Source: an uncultured Mediterraneibacter sp.
Lineage (GTDB): Bacteria > Bacillota > Clostridia > Lachnospirales > Lachnospiraceae
DNA length: 64,000 nucleotides
NCBI GenBank assembly: GCA_944381935.1
Contig: CALWMN010000008.1
Location: 1-64,000 of the forward strand
Reading direction: 5' to 3'
The notes under the pieces are model-generated. The model had not been told where the DNA came from and made no database searches. It saw nothing but the letters and a program-made list of their open reading frames with translations. This document shows positions 24,798 to 34,413 of this stretch, in pieces. Numbering within the stretch: the first letter of the stretch is position 1; the number at the start of each line of letters is the position of its first letter. A program made the position numbers and the translations under genes.

Positions 24798-26687
24798 TTA
24801 TGAAAGCTCCAGCTTTCCGGTATACAATTGATAGTATGTTCCTTTCAGCTTCAGCAGTTCTTCGTGTGTTCCCCGCTCGATAATCCTGCCGTGTTCAAGC
24901 ACCATGATTGCATCGCTGTTGCGGATTGTGGACAGCCTGTGGGCGATAACAAATACGGTACGCCCTTTCATCAGGTTATCCATCCCTTTTTGCACGATAC
25001 TCTCTGTCCTGGTATCAATGGAGGATGTCGCCTCATCCAGAATCAGCACCGGCGGATCTGCAATCGCTGCCCTCGCAATCGCCAGAAGCTGTCTCTGCCC
25101 CTGGGAAAGCTCCTCACCGTCCCCACTTAAGTGGGTCTGATATCCGTTTGGCAGCATCTTGATGAATCCATCCGCATGGGCCAGCCGTGCCGCCTTATAG
25201 ACTTCTTCATCTGTGGCGTCCAGCTTGCCATACCGGATATTTTCCATAATAGTTCCGGTAAACAGATGGGTGTCCTGCAGGACGATTCCCAGCGACCGCC
25301 TCAGGTCTGCCTTTTTGATCTTATTGATATTGATATCATCATATCTGATCTTGCCGTCTGCCACATCGTAAAACCGGTTGATCAGGTTCGTGATCGTCGT
25401 CTTCCCGGCCCCGGTGGAACCGACGAACGCCAGCTTCTGCCCTGGTTTCGCGTAGAGCGTCAGGTCATGAAGCACCATGTGGTCTGGAGTGTATCCAAAC
25501 GTCATATCATAGAAGCGCACGTCTCCTTTCAGCTCCTGGTAAGTGATCGTGCCGTCCGCCTGATGCGGATGCTTCCACGCCCACAGGCCGGTACGCTCCT
25601 CACACTCTGTGATATTGCCGTCCGCATCTTTCTTCGCATTGACAAGCGTAACATATCCGTTGTCGACCTCCGGCTCCTCGTCCATCATATTGAAGATACG
25701 CTCGGCGCCCGCCAGAGCCATGATGATCGAGTTGAACTGCTGCGCGATCTGCATGAAAGGCTGCGTAAAGCTTTTTGTAAACTGCAGATAGGACGCCATC
25801 ACGCCCAGCGTGATATTGCCGATCCCCACTACTGACAGGAATCCGCCGAATACCGCCGTCAAAACAAACTGCACATTGCCGATATTCCCAATCACCGGTC
25901 CCATAATGCTGGCAAAGGTATGCGCCCTTGAAGAACTCTCAAACAGATGCTCATTGAGCTTGTCGAACTCCTCTTCGGAAATCCTCTCATGGTTGAATAC
26001 TTTTACAACACGCTGCCCGTTCATACGCTCTTCCACGAACCCGGTTACATCGGCAAGGTCAAGCTGCTGCCGGATAAAGTATTTTCCGCTGTTTCCCGTC
26101 ACGATTTTCGATATCACGACCATCAGCAGAATGACCAGTACAGCCAGAAGCGTCAGCAGCGGGCTTAACACCAGCATCGCGATAAATGTGACGATAATTG
26201 TCAGTGACGACATCAGCACCTGCGGAATGGACTGGTTGATCATCTGCCTGAGCGTATCCGTGTCATTCGTGTAGAGGCTCATGATTGAACCGTTCGTATT
26301 CTGGTCAAAATAACGGATCGGCAGTGTCTGCATATGCTCAAACATCTCATCGCGGACTCTTTTTAATACCCCCTGCCCAATCGTTACCATCAGCCTGCTG
26401 TAGACAAAAGTTGCAATGACGCCGCACAGGAAAATGGTTCCCAGCACGGTAAGCGCCAGATAAAGCTCTCCGTAATCCGGATCCTGCTGCCCGATCAGTG
26501 GGATAATATAATCATCCAGAAGGAACCGAAGCGAAAGTGAAACGGAGATAGAAGCAACCGAACTGACCAGAATACAGAACAAAACTACGATAAACTGTAT
26601 CTTATATGTCCCGGTCACATAACTGAGCAGGCGCTTCGCCGTCTTGATCGTCCCGCTGCTCACTCTTGGTTTATCCTGCCTGTTCAT
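24798..26687 (-). CDS. heterodimeric ABC exporter, subunit 2
   Basis: A 629-residue fused permease-ATPase. Six transmembrane helices lie in residues 25-320 and the nucleotide-binding domain in about 390-629: Walker A VGSTGAGKTT, signature LSQGQRQ (a variant of LSGGQ), Walker B PPVLILDEATSS, H-loop IAHRLST. Such pairs export drugs or lipids. It overlaps the partner gene by 17 nt and is the third gene of the MarR unit. Confidence 0.93.
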   Translation of the reverse strand: MNRQDKPRVSSGTIKTAKRLLSYVTGTYKIQFIVVLFCILVSSVASISVSLSLRFLLDDYIIPLIGQQDPDYGELYLALTVLGTIFLCGVIATFVYSRLMVTIGQGVLKRVRDEMFEHMQTLPIRYFDQNTNGSIMSLYTNDTDTLRQMINQSIPQVLMSSLTIIVTFIAMLVLSPLLTLLAVLVILLMVVISKIVTGNSGKYFIRQQLDLADVTGFVEERMNGQRVVKVFNHERISEEEFDKLNEHLFESSSRAHTFASIMGPVIGNIGNVQFVLTAVFGGFLSVVGIGNITLGVMASYLQFTKSFTQPFMQIAQQFNSIIMALAGAERIFNMMDEEPEVDNGYVTLVNAKKDADGNITECEERTGLWAWKHPHQADGTITYQELKGDVRFYDMTFGYTPDHMVLHDLTLYAKPGQKLAFVGSTGAGKTTITNLINRFYDVADGKIRYDDININKIKKADLRRSLGIVLQDTHLFTGTIMENIRYGKLDATDEEVYKAARLAHADGFIKMLPNGYQTHLSGDGEELSQGQRQLLAIARAAIADPPVLILDEATSSIDTRTESIVQKGMDNLMKGRTVFVIAHRLSTIRNSDAIMVLEHGRIIERGTHEELLKLKGTYYQLYTGKLELS

Positions 26688-28413
26688 CCTCAGCGCCCCC
26701 TTTCACCTGTGATTCATATACTTCCCTGTAAATTGCATTCGTCCTGAGAAGCTCTTCCGATGTTCCGATGCCGTTGATCTCACCGTTCTCCATCACAATG
26801 ATCATATCCGCATCTTCCACCGAAGAGATTCTCTGCGCAATGATGATCTTGGTCGTATCCGGGATCTCCTCCCTGAATGCCTGGCGGATCAACGCATCCG
26901 TCCTCGTATCCACAGCACTGGTAGAATCGTCAAGGATCAGGATCTTTGGCTTCTTGAGCAGTGCCCTTGCGATACAGAGCCTCTGCTTCTGTCCGCCGGA
27001 TACATTATTTCCGCCTTCCACGATCATCGTGTCATATTTGTTCGGAAACTCATTGATAAATCCGTCCGCCTGCGCCAGCCGGCAGACTCTCTGCACTTCT
27101 TCGTCGCTTGCGTTCTCGTCGCCCCAGCGGATATTATCGTAAATACTTCCTGTAAAGAGCACGTTTTTCTGAAGCACAACCGACACCTGGTCACGGAGCG
27201 CTTTCAGATTATACTTGCGGACGTCGATTCCGCCGACCTTCACGCATCCCTTTGTCACATCGTACAGCCTGGGGATCAGCTGTACAAGTGTACTCTTGGC
27301 GCTTCCCGTACCGCCGATGACGCCCACGATCTGCCCGCTTTTAATATGAAGGTTCACATCCTTTAAGGACAGGTTCCCGCCCTCTCCGGAATAGCTGAAA
27401 TCCACATGCTCAAACTCAATATCTCCGTTCGGGACATCCTTGATGGCATCCTCAGAATCCACCATCTCAGGCACTTCATCCAGCACTTCGCTGATACGGT
27501 CCGTAGAAGCCTCTGCGATCATGATCTGTACGAATACAAACGTCACCATCATCAGGGAGGAAAGAATCTGGATCGCGTATACAATCACACTGGTCAGCTC
27601 TCCCGTCTGCATCGTCTCCCGGATAATGCTCTTGCCCCCGACAAGCACCATGATCAGCACAACCGCATAAACAGTGAACTGCATAATCGGGGCGTTCCAG
27701 GCAACGATCTTTTCTGCCTTTGTAAACAGTTCAAATATCTTTTTTGATATTTTCCCAAACTTCTTGTTCTCATAGTCCCCGCGCACATATGCTTTTACCA
27801 CGCGCGCCGCGTTGACATTCTCCTGCACGGTATTATTCAGTATGTCATATTCATCGAAAACCTCAACAAAGTGCGGATGTGCCTTTTTCGCAATCCAGAT
27901 CAGGATACCTCCCAGAATCGGGATCGTGATGAGCAAAAGCAGTGCGATCGGAATACTGATCGTCATCGTCATGATCAGCGAAAGAATGATCATGATCGGC
28001 GCCCTTGCCAGCAGACGGATCGTAAACATATACGCCATCTGCACGTTTGTGATATCTGTTGTCAGTCTCGTCACAAGACCTGACGTGGAAAAGTGGTCGA
28101 TATTTCCAAACGAAAAATCCTGCACCTTATAAAAAATATCATGCCGAAGGTTCTTTGCATATCCCGCCGATGCGATCGCCGCAGTCTGCCCTGCCTTTGC
28201 CCCAAAGAACAGCGCGAGCACTGCCATTGCAATAAGCAGAAGCCCCATCCTCATGATATACCCCATATTGCCCTGCGTGATCCCGATGTCGATAATATTT
28301 GCCATCAGAAGCGGAATCAGGACTTCCATCAGGACCTCAAGCGCCACCAGAACCGGCGTCTGAATCGTCTGTCTTTTATATTCCCGGACAGAACGAAGTA
28401 ATTTCCTATTCAT
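26671..28413 (-). CDS. heterodimeric ABC exporter, subunit 1
   Basis: A 580-residue fused permease-ATPase with six helices in residues 15-300 and an ATPase domain. Walker A is IGGTGSAKST, with Ala in the GxGKST core, signature VSGGQKQR, Walker B KILILDDSTSAVD and the switch position IIAQRISS has Gln in place of the usual His. Asp replaces the catalytic Glu after Walker B (LDDSTS). These changes mark this subunit as the degenerate half of a heterodimer in which only one ATP site is fully active, as in BmrC/BmrD. It overlaps the MarR gene by 8 nt. Confidence 0.93.
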   Translation of the reverse strand: MNRKLLRSVREYKRQTIQTPVLVALEVLMEVLIPLLMANIIDIGITQGNMGYIMRMGLLLIAMAVLALFFGAKAGQTAAIASAGYAKNLRHDIFYKVQDFSFGNIDHFSTSGLVTRLTTDITNVQMAYMFTIRLLARAPIMIILSLIMTMTISIPIALLLLITIPILGGILIWIAKKAHPHFVEVFDEYDILNNTVQENVNAARVVKAYVRGDYENKKFGKISKKIFELFTKAEKIVAWNAPIMQFTVYAVVLIMVLVGGKSIIRETMQTGELTSVIVYAIQILSSLMMVTFVFVQIMIAEASTDRISEVLDEVPEMVDSEDAIKDVPNGDIEFEHVDFSYSGEGGNLSLKDVNLHIKSGQIVGVIGGTGSAKSTLVQLIPRLYDVTKGCVKVGGIDVRKYNLKALRDQVSVVLQKNVLFTGSIYDNIRWGDENASDEEVQRVCRLAQADGFINEFPNKYDTMIVEGGNNVSGGQKQRLCIARALLKKPKILILDDSTSAVDTRTDALIRQAFREEIPDTTKIIIAQRISSVEDADMIIVMENGEINGIGTSEELLRTNAIYREVYESQVKGGAEDEQAG

Positions 28414-28900
28414 GGTCTGTTATCTCCTCTCCTCTACTCTGTTTCTCATTACCCAACAAGTTCTCAGACATCTGTTCCAGTACATGCCTGCATATCTTCA
28501 TATCTTTTTCCGATATGCCCTTTCGGAGTATCTTTTCCATGTCCCGTATATTGGAAAGGATCTCCTCCCGGACCCCCTCCGCTTTCGCTGTCGGGACAAT
28601 CCTCTTAAGCCTTGCATCCTTGGCGACAGCTTCCCGCCGGATAAATCCGTTCTTCTCAAGAAGCTGGAGTATCCCGCTTGCCGTCGAACGCCGGATCTGG
28701 AACTCCTTCTCGATATCCTTCTGGTAGATATCGCTCTCCAGCGTGTGAAACATCACATGATGCAGAACCCTTTTCTGCATATTGGTCAGACCGCTCTCTT
28801 CCTCGTGAAAACACATCTGACGCTTCAGCTGATGCGCCACCACATTGATCAGTCTCCCAACATCATCCTGTGCAGGATCATGCGTATCTTCTGCACACAA
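28406..28900 (-). CDS. MarR family transcriptional regulator
   Basis: A 164-residue winged-helix regulator. The DNA-binding core is DIYQKDIEKEFQIRRSTASGILQLLEKNGFIRREAVAKDARLKRIVPT. The start is a TTG at 28900 with AAGGAGGG ten nt upstream; the nearby ATG at 28907 is out of frame. It heads the operon with the exporter pair, so it probably represses it until an inducing compound binds. An inverted repeat next to the promoter fits as its operator. Confidence 0.9.
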   Translation of the reverse strand: MCAEDTHDPAQDDVGRLINVVAHQLKRQMCFHEEESGLTNMQKRVLHHVMFHTLESDIYQKDIEKEFQIRRSTASGILQLLEKNGFIRREAVAKDARLKRIVPTAKAEGVREEILSNIRDMEKILRKGISEKDMKICRHVLEQMSENLLGNEKQSRGEEITDHE

Positions 28901-28923
28901 TTTCCATACACCCTCCTTCTTCT

Positions 28924-28971
28924 TTGTTCGGTAACTAACAATATAGTATATAGAATAATTTTTATTGTCAA
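28924..28971 (-). promoter_or_regulatory. promoter and operator of the marR-ABC operon
   Basis: On the minus strand TTGACA (28966-28971), 17 nt, TACTAT (28943-28948). Immediately downstream TTGTT...AACAA (28924-28941) forms an 18-bp inverted repeat covering the likely transcription start, a typical MarR site. Autorepression is inferred. Confidence 0.65.
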
Positions 28972-29087
28972 TCCCTTAACTGATGTTTTATATAAAATGC
29001 AGATTTTTTTATGTAAACCCCCCGTTATTATTTCTATAAATGTCCGTTTTTTCCCTCAAACTTGTAGCAAAACAAAACAAAAAATTG

Positions 29088-29093
29088 TATAAT
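29088..29093 (+). promoter_or_regulatory. -10 box of the glgCD promoter
   Basis: TATAAT with a preceding TTG lies 33 nt before the glgC ATG. No good -35 hexamer is at the usual distance; TTGTAG is 20 nt upstream, which is too far for a strong site. Confidence 0.45.
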
Positions 29094-29125
29094 AAAGGGC
29101 AGTAAAATGAAAGAGAGGGCTCACT

Positions 29126-30265
29126 ATGAAGCAAAATAATATGTTAGCTATGATTTTGGCTGGTGGTCGGGGAACTCGTCTGCATGAATTAACCAAAAAA
29201 ATGGCAAAACCTGCCGTTTCATATGGAGGAAAATACCGTATCATTGATTTTCCCCTTAGTAACTGCGCCAACAGCGGCATTGACGTTGTCGGGGTTCTGA
29301 CACAATATGAATCTATTCAATTGAACAGCTATGTAGCAGCGGGACGCCGCTGGGGGCTTGACGCAAAGAACAGTGGAGTCTATGTTCTTCCCCCGCGCGA
29401 GAAAGCAGATGCAAATCTCGACGTATACAGGGGCACTGCGGATGCCATTTCCCAGAACATTGATTTCATCGACAGTTTTTCGCCTGAATACCTTCTCATT
29501 CTTTCCGGGGACCACATCTACAAGATGAATTATGCCAAAATGCTCGCTTACCATAAAGAACACAATGCCGATGCGACAATCGCCGTAATTGAAGTTCCAA
29601 TGAGGGAGGCCAGCCGTTTCGGCATCATGAATACAGATGAGACATCCCGGATCGTTGAATTTGAAGAAAAGCCGGAAAAACCTAAGAGCAACCTTGCTTC
29701 TATGGGCATTTATATATTTGAGTGGAAACTGCTCCGCAAGATGCTCATGACAGACATGAAGGACCCTGATTCCAGCCATGACTTTGGCAAGGACATTATC
29801 CCTGCCCTCATCGACGACGGGAAAAATGTATTTGCCTATAAGTACAAGGGATACTGGAAGGACGTGGGAACGATTGATTCGCTCTGGGAGGCCAATATGG
29901 ATCTTCTGGACAAGAACAACGAACTTGATTTGAACGACCCCACGTGGAAAATCTATACAGAAGATGTGACGACCCTTCCTCACTATGTGGGGCCAAAAGC
30001 AGACATCAACCGTGCTTTCATCACCCAGGGCTGTGTCATCGACGGTGAAGTCAAAAATTCTGTGCTGTTTACCGAGTCCAAGGTGGCAGAGGGTGCGAGA
30101 GTCATCGACAGCGTGCTGATGCCCGGCGCTGTTGTGGAGGAAGGAGCCGTTGTCCAGCGCGCTCTCGTTGCAGACGGAATCCGAATCGGAAAGAATGCTG
30201 TCGTCGGAAGCGCAGACAGCGAACACATCGAACTTGTCGCAAAACGTGTAAAGGGGGAAGAATAA
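29126..30265 (+). CDS. glgC: glucose-1-phosphate adenylyltransferase, catalytic subunit
   Basis: A 379-residue enzyme making ADP-glucose from glucose-1-phosphate and ATP for glycogen synthesis. The nucleotidyltransferase signature [24 protein letters not shown] is at the N-terminus, the substrate loop reads [17 protein letters not shown] and [11 protein letters not shown] are in place, and the C-terminal left-handed beta-helix (hexapeptide repeats) is complete. GAGAGGG lies upstream. It is followed after one base by glgD, its paralogous partner. Confidence 0.97.
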   Translation: MKQNNMLAMILAGGRGTRLHELTKKMAKPAVSYGGKYRIIDFPLSNCANSGIDVVGVLTQYESIQLNSYVAAGRRWGLDAKNSGVYVLPPREKADANLDVYRGTADAISQNIDFIDSFSPEYLLILSGDHIYKMNYAKMLAYHKEHNADATIAVIEVPMREASRFGIMNTDETSRIVEFEEKPEKPKSNLASMGIYIFEWKLLRKMLMTDMKDPDSSHDFGKDIIPALIDDGKNVFAYKYKGYWKDVGTIDSLWEANMDLLDKNNELDLNDPTWKIYTEDVTTLPHYVGPKADINRAFITQGCVIDGEVKNSVLFTESKVAEGARVIDSVLMPGAVVEEGAVVQRALVADGIRIGKNAVVGSADSEHIELVAKRVKGEE

Positions 30266-30266
30266 T

Positions 30267-31382
30267 ATGAATCAGGCTTTTGGAATTGTTAATTTTGCCG
30301 GAAACCACATTCAGGTAGACGGTCTCCAGGACTACCGTCCTGTCGGGGCATTTTCATTCCTCGGAAGATACCGTGTGATCGATTTCCCGATCTCCAATAT
30401 GAGCAACAGCGGGATTGATACGATCCAGGTCTACATCAGAAGAAAACCCCGTTCCCTGACCGAGCATCTCGGAACAGGACGCCACTATAATATCAACTCC
30501 AAGCGCGGCAGGCTGCATATTCTGTATACAGAATCCAACATGGTCAGCGACCTGTACAACACAGACATTGCCGCTTATATTGAGAATCTGGACGTCATCG
30601 AACGGGTCCCTTATCCCTATGTTGTGATCGTGCCAAGCTACATGGTATACACAGCGGATTACAGCAACCTCCTGCAGACACATATTGACTCCGGGGCAGA
30701 CATCACTTTGATGTATCACTCCGTTGACAATGCAAAAGAAAAGTATTTAAGCTGCTATACCCTTGACATCAACAGGCAGAAGGGCGTGGATTCTATTCAG
30801 CCAAACCGCGGAAACGCGAAGAACAAAAACATTTTTATGGACACATATGTCATGAAGAAGGATCTGTTCCTGGACCTTATCCATAAAGCACACAAGATGT
30901 CCGCCATGTATTCCCTGGTGGATATCGTGGATGAAGCGTGCCAGGAACTGGACGTCCGCGCAGTACCGCACCGCGGATACTTTGCTTCCATCACGGACTT
31001 CAGAAGCTACTACGATGCAAACATGTCCCTGATCGACCTGAAAAACGCCCAGAACCTTTTTGTCAATGACTGGCCTATCTACACCCGCACCAATGACTCC
31101 TGCCCGACCCAGTATTTTGACGGCAGCCACGTGACATCGTCGGTTGTCTCAAACGGCTGCCTTGTCGAAGGAACGATTGAAAATTCTGTCATCGGCAGAG
31201 GCTGTGTCATCAAGGAAGGGGCTGTGGTCAAAAACTGCGTGATCTCCTCCGATGTGGTAATCGGAAAAGGCGTCCATGCCGAAAATCTTGTGGTGGACAA
31301 GCACGCCCGCCTCGTACGCGGAAAGCGTGTCATCGCTCCGCCGGAGAAGCCTGGATATATCAAACGCGGCGACGCGCTGTAA
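30267..31382 (+). CDS. glgD: glucose-1-phosphate adenylyltransferase, GlgD subunit
   Basis: A 371-residue paralogue of GlgC. The N-terminal pyrophosphorylase signature is altered (IVNFAGNHIQVDGLQDYRPVGA in place of LAGGRGTRL...), so catalytic ATP binding is likely lost, while SNMSNSGIDTI and the beta-helix remain. In Firmicutes GlgD forms a heterotetramer with GlgC and tunes its activity. GGGGGAAG precedes the ATG and both genes are coupled. A terminator follows. Confidence 0.95.
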   Translation: MNQAFGIVNFAGNHIQVDGLQDYRPVGAFSFLGRYRVIDFPISNMSNSGIDTIQVYIRRKPRSLTEHLGTGRHYNINSKRGRLHILYTESNMVSDLYNTDIAAYIENLDVIERVPYPYVVIVPSYMVYTADYSNLLQTHIDSGADITLMYHSVDNAKEKYLSCYTLDINRQKGVDSIQPNRGNAKNKNIFMDTYVMKKDLFLDLIHKAHKMSAMYSLVDIVDEACQELDVRAVPHRGYFASITDFRSYYDANMSLIDLKNAQNLFVNDWPIYTRTNDSCPTQYFDGSHVTSSVVSNGCLVEGTIENSVIGRGCVIKEGAVVKNCVISSDVVIGKGVHAENLVVDKHARLVRGKRVIAPPEKPGYIKRGDAL

Positions 31383-31414
31383 TATCCGGCGTCATGACAG
31401 TTAAATAACATCAA

Positions 31415-31452
31415 AAGGGACCGTGACCACTGCTGTTCACGATCCCTTTTTC
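31415..31452 (+). terminator. intrinsic terminator after glgD
   Basis: GGGACCGTGA (31417-31426) and TCACGATCCC (31437-31446) pair with one mismatch, followed by TTTTTC. The convergent coaX gene ends shortly beyond it. Confidence 0.85.
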
Positions 31453-31475
31453 TTTATCTGTCTTCTCAGATTCCC

Positions 31476-32243
31476 TTACTTCCGGTTCTTCCTATAGATG
31501 ACCGCCAGTCCTTTCAAAAGAAGATTATCATCCAGTATAATCTTTCTCTGGCAGTGCGGTACAATCTTTTTTGCCAGCCCGCCGGTAGCGACCACTGTCA
31601 CATCTCCTTCCAGCTCACTGCAGAGCCTGTCTATGATGCCGTCGATCGCCGCCGCGCTGCTGTAAATGATACCGCTCTTCATACAGTCTGCCGTATTCTT
31701 TCCAATGATGTGCTCCGGCGCTTCCAGGCTGATCCCTCCAAGCTGTGATGCGCGGACAGTGAGGGAATCCAGCGATATCCCGATTCCAGGATAAATCATC
31801 CCGCCTATATAATTCTTATTCTTGTCGATCACACAGACCGTATTTGCCGTTCCCAGGTCAAAGATCAGAAGCGGGCAGGAATACTCCGCAATGGCTGCAA
31901 CCGAATCCACCACAAGGTCACTTCCGAGCTGGGCAGGATTATCGATCCGGATATTCAGCCCCGTCCGAATACCGGCTCCCACCACAAGCGCCTCTTTATT
32001 CAGGATCTTCTCCACCGCCATCTTTGCCACTGTTGTGATCTGCGGTACGACCGAAGAGATAATGCCGCCCTCCAAATCTGCCTTTTTAATATGGTAAATG
32101 TCGAGGACATTTTTGATGTCTATCGCATATTCCAGTTCTGTCTTTGTCCTGACGGTAGAAAGCCGCTCCACAAAGACACAGCGGCTTTTATCGATACATC
32201 CTATCACAATATTTGTATTTCCGATGTCAATAGCCAAAATCAT
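31476..32243 (-). CDS. coaX: type III pantothenate kinase
   Basis: A 255-residue kinase catalysing the first step of CoA synthesis from pantothenate. The ASKHA-fold motifs are visible: DIGNTNIVIG phosphate loop, GADLV-like LGSDLVVDSVAA, FDLGTANTVCVID and GGIIYPG-like GGMIYPGIGIS, and ATGGLAK near the end. The start at 32243 is chosen since the family begins MILAIDIGNTN; it overlaps the end of the transporter gene by 17 nt. An ATG at 32270 would add nine residues. Coupling to a pantothenate-type transporter supports the role. Confidence 0.95.
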   Translation of the reverse strand: MILAIDIGNTNIVIGCIDKSRCVFVERLSTVRTKTELEYAIDIKNVLDIYHIKKADLEGGIISSVVPQITTVAKMAVEKILNKEALVVGAGIRTGLNIRIDNPAQLGSDLVVDSVAAIAEYSCPLLIFDLGTANTVCVIDKNKNYIGGMIYPGIGISLDSLTVRASQLGGISLEAPEHIIGKNTADCMKSGIIYSSAAAIDGIIDRLCSELEGDVTVVATGGLAKKIVPHCQRKIILDDNLLLKGLAVIYRKNRK

Positions 32244-32934
32244 GTTTGAACCCCAGTCTTTCCCTGACATTCTTCTTTAACAGCACCTTCCCTATGCACA
32301 GTGTCAGGACTCCAGCCACAATTGCTTCCGGTATGCCGTTTATCCCTATGATCGACAGGATAAAGGTATAGACAGCCGAGACTGCCACATCATTTGCCAC
32401 GGCATATCCCTTCCTGAAAAATACGAAGATCAGGTTCATCACGAGCAGGGTATTAACCAGCGCCCCTGATATGCCTGCAAGCACAAGCCCGATGCCTGAC
32501 ACTCCCGCTTTCTTTCTGAAATGCGCCGCCAGCTTATAGACGTAGAAGGGTACGATCCCCACCAGTATCCTCGGGATGAAGCATATGACAATGCTCCCGA
32601 TGCCGCCGCTGACTCCGCCCACGCTGTAAAACGGGGTGAAGACAAATGAGGTCGGCGTCGGGTTCATCGTGTTATTGATAAAGCTTGTAAGTCCGAAGAG
32701 GAATCCCAGTGCTCCGCCTTTTTTGGGTCCCATAAGCAGTGAAGCGATAATGACCGGGACGTGGATGATCGTTGCCCGTGTAAATCCAAGTGGGATGTAT
32801 CCGAGAAAGGGGGTGAACGCCATGATGCAGATAACTGCACCAAATATCGCCACCTGGACCATACTCATTGTACTGATTCTGTTTCCTGCCTGCTGAGTTC
32901 CCTTTACCTGTCTGCCAGTTTCCAAATTCATCAT
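32227..32934 (-). CDS. ECF transporter S component, pantothenate type
   Basis: A 235-residue membrane protein with five or six hydrophobic segments and the S-component style RATIIHVPVIIASLLMGPKKGGALGFLFGL motif region. ECF S components bind a vitamin and share an energising module made elsewhere. Linkage to coaX and, one gene up, coaBC points to pantothenate (PanT-like). The start at 32934 follows AAGGAGGCAATT; the reading to 32985 lacks a site. Energising module genes are not in the window. Confidence 0.85.
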   Translation of the reverse strand: MMNLETGRQVKGTQQAGNRISTMSMVQVAIFGAVICIMAFTPFLGYIPLGFTRATIIHVPVIIASLLMGPKKGGALGFLFGLTSFINNTMNPTPTSFVFTPFYSVGGVSGGIGSIVICFIPRILVGIVPFYVYKLAAHFRKKAGVSGIGLVLAGISGALVNTLLVMNLIFVFFRKGYAVANDVAVSAVYTFILSIIGINGIPEAIVAGVLTLCIGKVLLKKNVRERLGFKHDFGY

Positions 32935-33054
32935 AATTGCCTCCTTAGTTATCATTCTCTTAATGAGATACAATACTTTTGGCACAGAAATAAACTGTCA
33001 TGCAGTATATTCTGTTCAATTGTCAAGTTACATTTTTTCGCTCCGCACGGTTTT

Positions 33055-34266
33055 TTATCGCCGCGAAGCCTCCGGCTTTCTCCCAGCCATAATCCTGTCC
33101 AGGATCTCCGAGGCTGCCTCCTCTTTGGTCATCTTTTCAAGTGAGACTTCCTCATTTTCCGTAATAATAGTGATTACATTCGTATCCCCGCCGAAACCTG
33201 CGCCGTCGACTTTCAGACTGTTGGCAGCGACCATATCCAGGTTTTTCCTTTTAAGCTTCTTTCTGGAATTTTCCAGTACATTTTCTGTCTCCATCGAAAA
33301 GCCGCAGAGATACTGCCCGGGACGCCTGTGCGTTCCCAGGTACGCCAGAATATCATCCGTACGCTCCATCTCAAGCTCCAGGCTGCCCTCCTTTTTCTTC
33401 ACCTTTTCTTCGCTGACATATTTCGGACGGTAATCCGCCACTGCCGCCGCCTTGATAATAATGTCCTGCTCATCTGCCCGTTTTGTGACTTCGTCAAACA
33501 TCTCTTTTGCCGTTGTCACCGGAACGACACTGACGAACTCCGGTTTATCCGCCGAAGCCGGTCCTGTCACAAGCGTCACATCTGCACCGCGGCGCATGCA
33601 TACCTTCGCAACCGCATACCCCATCTTCCCTGTGGAATGATTGGTAATGTAGCGCACCGGATCAATCGGCTCCTGGGTCGGTCCTGCCGTCACGAGTACG
33701 TGCAGTCCCTGCATGTCCTTCTCGCAGGCGATCTCCCGGAGAATATATTCCAGGAGAAGGGACGGATCCGGCATCTTCCCGCTGCCGGTATCCCCGCACG
33801 CCAGATATCCCACTGCCGGACTTATGATCTCACAGCCATAATGTTCCAGCGTTTTCAGGTTGTCCCGGACAATTGGATTTTCAAACATGTTTGTGTTCAT
33901 GGCAGGCGCGATCAGCTTTTTACATTTGCACGCCATGGCCGTGGTTGTCAGCATATCGTCTGCGATCCCATGCGCAAGCTTGCCGATCACATTTGCACTG
34001 GCAGGCGCAATCATCACCACATCCGCCTTCTTTGCAAGCGATACATGCTCTACATTGAATTCAAAATTCCGGTCAAATGTATCCACAAGGCATTTGTTTC
34101 CCGTCAGCGTCTCAAACGTAATCGGATTGATAAAATTGGCCGCATTTTCCGTCATAAGGACATGTACATCCGCATTCAGCTTTTTCAGTGAACTTGCCAG
34201 ATATGCCGTCTTATATGCCGCAATGCTTCCTGACACGCCAAGCAGAACTGTCTTACCCTTTAGCAT
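33055..34266 (-). CDS. coaBC: bifunctional phosphopantothenoylcysteine decarboxylase / phosphopantothenate-cysteine ligase
   Basis: A 403-residue enzyme for two CoA synthesis steps. The N-terminal flavoprotein half (CoaC) has GSIAAYK, the catalytic His in NVEHVSLAKKADVVMIAPASANVIGK, PAMNTNMFENP and GYLACGDTGSGKMP with the active-site Cys. The C-terminal ligase half (CoaB) has TAGPTQEPIDPVRYITNHSTGKMGYA and DIIIKAAAVADYRP. The ATG at 34266 follows GAAAGGGGGCAGACAT; the longer frame to 34374 has no site. Confidence 0.97.
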   Translation of the reverse strand: MLKGKTVLLGVSGSIAAYKTAYLASSLKKLNADVHVLMTENAANFINPITFETLTGNKCLVDTFDRNFEFNVEHVSLAKKADVVMIAPASANVIGKLAHGIADDMLTTTAMACKCKKLIAPAMNTNMFENPIVRDNLKTLEHYGCEIISPAVGYLACGDTGSGKMPDPSLLLEYILREIACEKDMQGLHVLVTAGPTQEPIDPVRYITNHSTGKMGYAVAKVCMRRGADVTLVTGPASADKPEFVSVVPVTTAKEMFDEVTKRADEQDIIIKAAAVADYRPKYVSEEKVKKKEGSLELEMERTDDILAYLGTHRRPGQYLCGFSMETENVLENSRKKLKRKNLDMVAANSLKVDGAGFGGDTNVITIITENEEVSLEKMTKEEAASEILDRIMAGRKPEASRR

Positions 34267-34413
34267 ATGTCTGCCCCCTTTCTTCTTATTTTCAGACCCG
34301 CCCGCCTGAAGATCTTCCAGGATAGGACGACTCTGTTTCCGCTTCATTATATGGCAACACCGCAGAAAAATCAAATTATTCTGCCCTTTTTATTCCCCTG
34401 TCCAACGGAAATC

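Noticed and set aside
29219-30226. Minus-strand frame of 335 codons opposite glgC
   Set aside because: glgC on the plus strand is unmistakable; the minus frame is a shadow.
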